Assembly (NCBI GenBank): GCA_964472505.1
Contig: CAYYQW010000011.1
Location: 1-64,000 of the forward strand
DNA from: JAYEIA01 sp964472505
GTDB lineage: Bacteria > Bacteroidota > Bacteroidia > Bacteroidales > JAADGE01
Direction of reading: 5' to 3'
Length of the DNA stretch: 64,000 nucleotides
A model generated the notes under the pieces. The model was given only the letters and a program-made list of their open reading frames with translations. It searched no databases and was not told the DNA's origin. Below, one piece after another: positions 60,302-64,000 of the stretch; the first letter of the stretch is position 1, and the number at the start of each line of letters is the position of its first letter. Both the position numbers and the translations under genes were made by a program.

Positions 60302-61063
60302 TTATAAAACCTTAAAGGCTTCTTTTTCCAGCCAACCTATTTGTCCGTTCCCAAGCTCTACTTCCGCCCAGTCGCCGGAATACTCCTGAATTCCCACTTT
60401 ATGTCCGGCACTGATGCGTATAAGAATGGTGGCTGTTTCGTTTGGTGAGCTGCGCAGAGGAACCGCTTCGGTATAAATGATGGCTTGTGAATTTCCGGTT
60501 TCAAGATTTAAGCGTTTACTTGAAAAAATAAAACTTATAAGGCTTCCCGCTAAAAATACGGTTGCAAATGTAAAGCTGATAATTTTTTGTCTTCGAACGC
60601 GGGAGAACAAATAAAACAGAATTAATGCAAGACTTATTATAAAAGCAGCTATGCTTATTTTTGCCCAACAATCCGCTGAGCAGCTGTTTACGATATTTTT
60701 ATATATGCGAACAAAGAATAAATCCGACGTTTCTTGTATTTGCTTATGTATGGAGAGTTTTGCAAACTCTAAATTATGACGAATATCTTTGTCTCTTGGT
60801 TTCAGCAGAGCCGCTTTTTCATAGTAATATATGGCATCGGTGTATTTTTGTTGTCGGTAGCAGGCATTTGCCAAGTTGTAATACAATTCGGGAGCCGAGT
60901 ATCCGGCATCAAGTATTTGCCGATAATTTTGTTCGGCTTCAAAAAAATTACTCTCGGCATACAGCGTATTGGCTTCTTTGAATAAATTATATACATCCGG
61001 TTCCTCTGCCTGTAGTTGGGCTGCGGATAAAAGCAAAAATATTAATAGGAGCTTTGTTTTCAT
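60302..61063 (-). CDS. batE: BatE-like TPR and SH3-domain protein
   Basis: This 253-residue protein has a signal peptide (to about 19, QLQAEEP). TPR repeats cover about 25-105 (YNLFKEANTLYAESNFFEAE, PELYYNLANACYRQQKYTDA). Two membrane segments follow at about 136-155 and 163-180. A bacterial SH3-like domain (about 195-253) carries EAVPLRSSPNETATILIRIS and GDWAEVELGNGQIGWL. This matches BatE of the Bacteroides aerotolerance operon. It starts 9 nt after the batD stop. Its proposed role is in envelope stress or oxygen tolerance; the mechanism is not established. Confidence 0.85.
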   Translation of the reverse strand: MKTKLLLIFLLLSAAQLQAEEPDVYNLFKEANTLYAESNFFEAEQNYRQILDAGYSAPELYYNLANACYRQQKYTDAIYYYEKAALLKPRDKDIRHNLEFAKLSIHKQIQETSDLFFVRIYKNIVNSCSADCWAKISIAAFIISLALILFYLFSRVRRQKIISFTFATVFLAGSLISFIFSSKRLNLETGNSQAIIYTEAVPLRSSPNETATILIRISAGHKVGIQEYSGDWAEVELGNGQIGWLEKEAFKVL

Positions 61064-61072
61064 AAGGCTAAA

Positions 61073-62863
61073 CTAAATTTTATAGTGCTCAAGTTTTTGA
61101 ATGGTATCAGCGGCTCGTTCGTATAAGTTTTTAGCTTTTCCGGCTTGGCCTGTTCCTCCGTATTGTGCATATTCTGCTTCATTTAAAACGTCAATAAGTT
61201 GGTTAATATCTTCAGAACTAACTTCTTTACGATTTAATTCAGTCGCAACTTTATCTTTTGTTAAGTCTGAGCTTTCCAGCCGGAATTTATTGGCTGTGTA
61301 GGACCATAAAGCGCTTGATACTTCTTTGTAGAACTTGTCTAAATTGTTTGCTGATAGGAGCTTGCGAGCTTTTTTTAATTTTTTTCTTGACAAACTTGCA
61401 GCGCGTTTGTTTTTGTAATCTTTGATGTTGGCACGTTCTTTAATTTGTTTTCGTTTTAAAATAATTATGCCGGCAAACAAGAGGAGTGATAATATATATA
61501 GACTGTAAAACAGCCATGAACCTGCAAAATGTTCTCCAATTTCATTAAGTTGGATATGTTTTTGTTTCAGATATCGAATATCATCGCTTATTTTTTCTGC
61601 CGTTTCATTGTTTGTTCCGGACAGTCGGTTTTCATCGTAATCTTTTGACTTTGTAACATCAAGAACAATTTCCTTGGTTTCGATTGTTTGGTATCGTTTC
61701 TTTTCCGTGTCGAAATAAGATAACCTGGCAGCCGGTATCTTATATTTGCCGGGTCTTCGAGGTATCAGAAGGTAGGCAAACTCCATATTTCCGGATGCTC
61801 CGCCGGTGCTGAAACGAATATTATCCGTTTTCTCCGGAAAGCTTTCAATCTCATTGGGAATTAGCAGATTAATCTCGTCTAACAGGTGGAGATTTCCTTC
61901 GCCGGAAATACGAATAGTCAAATTGCTGCTTTCGTCGGTTTGCAGCTCTGTTTTTGATATCTCTGTTTGTGCTTTCAGATTTTTGGCTACAATGCCCGAG
62001 AAATCATCGGGTTTTCCGCTCGGAAGTGCTTGAACCGATACTTTGAGCGGAACACTTGATATGCTTTGGCGTTGGTTTTCGTATCGCGTAACCCATTGTC
62101 CGAAAAAATTTCGTACTCGCCCGCTTTCTTTTCTGACAATCAAGTCAATTCGTGTTTTTCCGATATTCAAGTTTCCGCTTTTTTGCGGGAATAACAAATC
62201 GCGTCTCAGAATGGCTGTATTGTATATTTTTCCGTTGTAAGTTTCGCGTTCTAAATTTATACGGTCGGGTGTATAGATGGTTTTGATAAAAAAACCGGGA
62301 TATTTCGGGAATTCCAAATCTTCAATATTTACCAAATCCACCCGGCTGTATAGTTTTACGGTTGCTGTAAGGGCTTCGCCTTTATAAGCTTTGGTTTTAT
62401 TCAGCAATACCCGCACAAAAAGGTCTTCGGCATCGGTGTGCCGTTCTTCCGTATTAGTATTTGTTTGATTCTGTGGCTTTTCACCTTCAATGACTTCTAT
62501 TTCAACAGAATTGGAGCTGTGTGTTTCACCGTTTACAGTGATTTTTGCTTGCGGAATGGTGAATCTGCCCGCTTTCTTTGCTCTTAGAAGGTATGTAAAT
62601 GACATGGTGGTGCTTTGAGTACTTTTTCCGTTGATGTACTCAAAACTTTGGCTGGTTGAACGTGCCGGTCCGGAGAGTACATCAAAATTGGAGATATCGG
62701 GTGCCTCAAAACCGCTTGCGTTGGCATTTACAGTGAATACCAAACGAAAGCGTTCTCCGGTTTGTACTACTTTTTCGGAGGATGCCGTAAACTTTACTTG
62801 GGCTTGAGCCATAAGCAAGCCGGTAAGTAACAACGGTATCAGTAGTTTTATTTTTTTCATCAT
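61073..62863 (-). CDS. batD: BatD-like oxygen-tolerance protein
   Basis: This 596-residue protein starts with a signal peptide (to about residue 21, LMAQAQ). Three or so Ig-like beta domains follow (VVQTGERFRLVFTVNANASG, FTYLLRAKKAGRFTIPQAKI, YGKIYNTAILRRDLLFPQKS read approximately). One membrane segment lies at about 450-470 (GSWLFYSLYILSLLLFAGII), and a cytoplasmic helical tail with DKFYKEVSSALWSYTANKFR covers about 500-590. The layout matches BatD. It lies after batC with a 174-nt gap that holds a nested inverted repeat. It is thought to take part in a MoxR-Bat membrane complex. Confidence 0.88.
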   Translation of the reverse strand: MMKKIKLLIPLLLTGLLMAQAQVKFTASSEKVVQTGERFRLVFTVNANASGFEAPDISNFDVLSGPARSTSQSFEYINGKSTQSTTMSFTYLLRAKKAGRFTIPQAKITVNGETHSSNSVEIEVIEGEKPQNQTNTNTEERHTDAEDLFVRVLLNKTKAYKGEALTATVKLYSRVDLVNIEDLEFPKYPGFFIKTIYTPDRINLERETYNGKIYNTAILRRDLLFPQKSGNLNIGKTRIDLIVRKESGRVRNFFGQWVTRYENQRQSISSVPLKVSVQALPSGKPDDFSGIVAKNLKAQTEISKTELQTDESSNLTIRISGEGNLHLLDEINLLIPNEIESFPEKTDNIRFSTGGASGNMEFAYLLIPRRPGKYKIPAARLSYFDTEKKRYQTIETKEIVLDVTKSKDYDENRLSGTNNETAEKISDDIRYLKQKHIQLNEIGEHFAGSWLFYSLYILSLLLFAGIIILKRKQIKERANIKDYKNKRAASLSRKKLKKARKLLSANNLDKFYKEVSSALWSYTANKFRLESSDLTKDKVATELNRKEVSSEDINQLIDVLNEAEYAQYGGTGQAGKAKNLYERAADTIQKLEHYKI

Positions 62864-62905
62864 TTTTCAGTTTTCTGACTTACAAAAGCCGGTCAAATTA
62901 TTTAA

Positions 62906-63033
62906 TATTTGGCAGAAATCTTCAAATTCAATTCACTGCGCATGTCTGGTGTTTTCTCCTGATGCAAAGCAGGCCGGCTTTAAAATTCCGTGCGGTGAAA
63001 ACACCACGCGGGCGCAGGATTTTCTGCCAAATA
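62906..63033. repeat. 128-bp nested inverted repeat between batC and batD
   Basis: The outer arms TATTTGGCAGAAA (62906-62918) and its complement (63021-63033) are perfect 13-bp repeats. Inside, CTGCGC pairs with GCGCAG, and TGGTGTTTTC pairs with GAAAACACCA. A 15-nt insertion sits on the left arm. The whole forms a long stem with a GC-rich loop. It starts 5 bp from the batC stop and ends 43 bp before the batD start. Confidence 0.85.
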
Positions 63034-63037
63034 CTAT

Positions 63038-63790
63038 TTACCAATCTTTCTCTTTTTTCTTATCTTTTTTCTTGGCTTTAATTTTTTTGAGCTTTTCTAA
63101 TATTTCTTCGTCTTTCTGTTCTATTATTTTCAGAAGCATTTCGGCATCTTGTTCGCTAATTTCCGGTTCCTGTTTTTTTTGGTCTTCTTTTCCGCCTTCT
63201 TTTTGGTCTTTTTCGTCGGAACCTTCTTTTTCGTCTTGCTCCTTATCTTGTTCCTTATTTTCTTCTTGATTTTGTTGATTTTCTTGATTCTGTTCTTGGT
63301 TTTGTTCTTGCAATTTTTTCAGAAGCTCTTTTGTCAGCATATAATTGTATTTGGCTTCTTTATCCTTCGGATTAAGCAGGAGTGATTGTTTGTAACTTTC
63401 CAGCGCTTGCTTTAAAAACTCTGTAGCTTCCTGCATATTTTGTCCGGTCATGGACAGTATTGCTTGTTTCACCTGCGTATTTCCCAAATTGTAAAACAGA
63501 TGTGCTTTTTCTTTGGCAGAAACATCTGCTTCGGCCAATTTTGAATAGCTGCTTTGAGCTTGTTCATATTTTTCCGACTTATAAAAACTTCCGCCCAAAT
63601 TATAGGATGCAATAAACGAAGTTGAATCCACATTTTTTGCTTTTTGGAAAGCTACTTCGGCATCTGAGTATTTTTCGTTCATATAAGCTTTATAGCCTTC
63701 GCGTATGTATTGTCTTTCTTCTTGTGCCCATACAATTGCGGGTAAGAAAAACAGAATAACTAACAAGCGGATATGTGTATTGTATTTCAT
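63038..63790 (-). CDS. batC: BatC-like TPR protein
   Basis: The ATG at 63790 gives 250 residues; a TTG 21 nt upstream is possible but less likely. It has a signal peptide (to about 22, AIVWAQEE) and three or four TPR repeats (AYMNEKYSDAEVAFQKAKNV, ASYNLGGSFYKSEKYEQAQS, YKQSLLLNPKDKEAKYNYML). A low-complexity Glu/Gln/Lys tail covers about 155-250. The domain order matches BatC. The start lies 13 nt beyond the batB stop codon. TPRs likely hold the Bat complex together. Confidence 0.85.
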   Translation of the reverse strand: MKYNTHIRLLVILFFLPAIVWAQEERQYIREGYKAYMNEKYSDAEVAFQKAKNVDSTSFIASYNLGGSFYKSEKYEQAQSSYSKLAEADVSAKEKAHLFYNLGNTQVKQAILSMTGQNMQEATEFLKQALESYKQSLLLNPKDKEAKYNYMLTKELLKKLQEQNQEQNQENQQNQEENKEQDKEQDEKEGSDEKDQKEGGKEDQKKQEPEISEQDAEMLLKIIEQKDEEILEKLKKIKAKKKDKKKEKDW

Positions 63791-63803
63791 AAGTTCTAAT
63801 TTT

Positions 63804-64000
63804 TTAATCAAAAAGCCGAATGTTTTTCAGATATTTGTTTTTTCTTTCTAATACTATAAATTCTAAAACCAGCAATATTAGAGCTGCCGCAATAGGGTAT
63901 TTGAACAGTTCATCATAAATGAAACCTTCTTTTTTCGATTTGCTTTTTTTTAGTTTTTCCAAATCGGCGGTAACTGTTTCTATGGCTGAATTTATATAGT
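63804..64000 (-). CDS. batB: BatB-like von Willebrand factor A protein (5' end beyond window)
   Basis: Only the C-terminal 65 codons are in the window: YINSAIETVTADLEKLKKSK, then a short loop and one membrane segment (FKYPIAAALILLVLEFIVLE), ending KYLKNIRLFD and TAA at 63806-63804. The position directly before batC, the C-terminal TM and the basic short tail fit BatB, a membrane protein with a VWA domain. The VWA domain itself lies outside, so the family is assigned mainly from context. Confidence 0.75.
   Translation of the reverse strand, partial: YINSAIETVTADLEKLKKSKSKKEGFIYDELFKYPIAAALILLVLEFIVLERKNKYLKNIRLFD

Noticed and set aside
1..64000. CRISPR arrays, prophage, integrases and insertion-sequence transposases
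   Set aside because: I found no regularly spaced repeats, and no transposase, integrase or phage structural genes in any frame.

Overview
The window looks like a chromosomal segment of a Bacteroidota bacterium, most likely Bacteroidales or a marine/sediment relative. The evidence is: type IX secretion system (T9SS) sorting domains of both type A and type B; a PorP/SprF plus PorE-like pair; a Bat operon; a Rho factor with a long basic insertion; Bacteroidota-type promoters (TTTG, about 20 nt, TAnnTTTG); start regions without clear Shine-Dalgarno sequences; and a low G+C content. I found no rRNA, tRNA, CRISPR array, prophage or intact insertion sequence.

Layout. 1-8051 (minus): a tripartite RND efflux operon (adaptor, pump, TolC-like outer-membrane factor) followed by an SLC12-like cation-chloride cotransporter that runs off the left edge. 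8277-17139 (minus): a T9SS surface module, made of a giant 1887-residue adhesin with a type B sorting domain, a PorP/SprF protein and a PorE-like OmpA protein. 17140-17929: gene debris plus a possible 51-residue gene. 17930-21274 (minus): a sensor kinase with an integrin-like ectodomain and its response regulator. 21507-35511: a Crp/Fnr regulator, mnmE, a type A T9SS-exported protein, rho, a SpoIIE-type phosphatase, a deoxynucleoside kinase, a prolyl oligopeptidase and glyA. 35960-46868: mostly housekeeping genes (trmB, sodB, tag, DAHP synthase/chorismate mutase, csp, sucD, lipA-lipB, a nitrilase) among small lipoproteins and membrane proteins. 47040-56427: lysS, an MsbA-like ABC exporter, an FkbM methyltransferase, a lipoprotein, an AT-rich island (broken PIN-like gene, nucleotidyltransferase, small helical protein), a GT4 glycosyltransferase and recN. 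56532-58227: a membrane protein and rpsF-rpsR-rplI. 58337-60169 (minus): a sulfide:quinone oxidoreductase-like flavoprotein, a 53-residue partner and gene debris. 60302-64000 (minus): batB (partial), batC, batD and batE.

How the parts relate. The adhesin, PorP/SprF and PorE-like genes form the usual cargo/anchor set for T9SS surface display. The adjacent kinase carries a similar propeller-type ectodomain, so a regulatory link is possible but unproven. SodB, the Bat proteins and the SQR-like enzyme together suggest a cell that meets oxygen and sulfide.

The least explained features are: a dispersed hairpin repeat (three tandem copies after the glycosyltransferase, where the first copy encodes the protein's tail, and one copy at the predicted 5' end of the lysS mRNA); a 128-bp nested inverted repeat between batC and batD; the nucleotidyltransferase island; a 53-residue gene beside the SQR-like gene; and a divergent gene pair whose start codons are only 15 bp apart.
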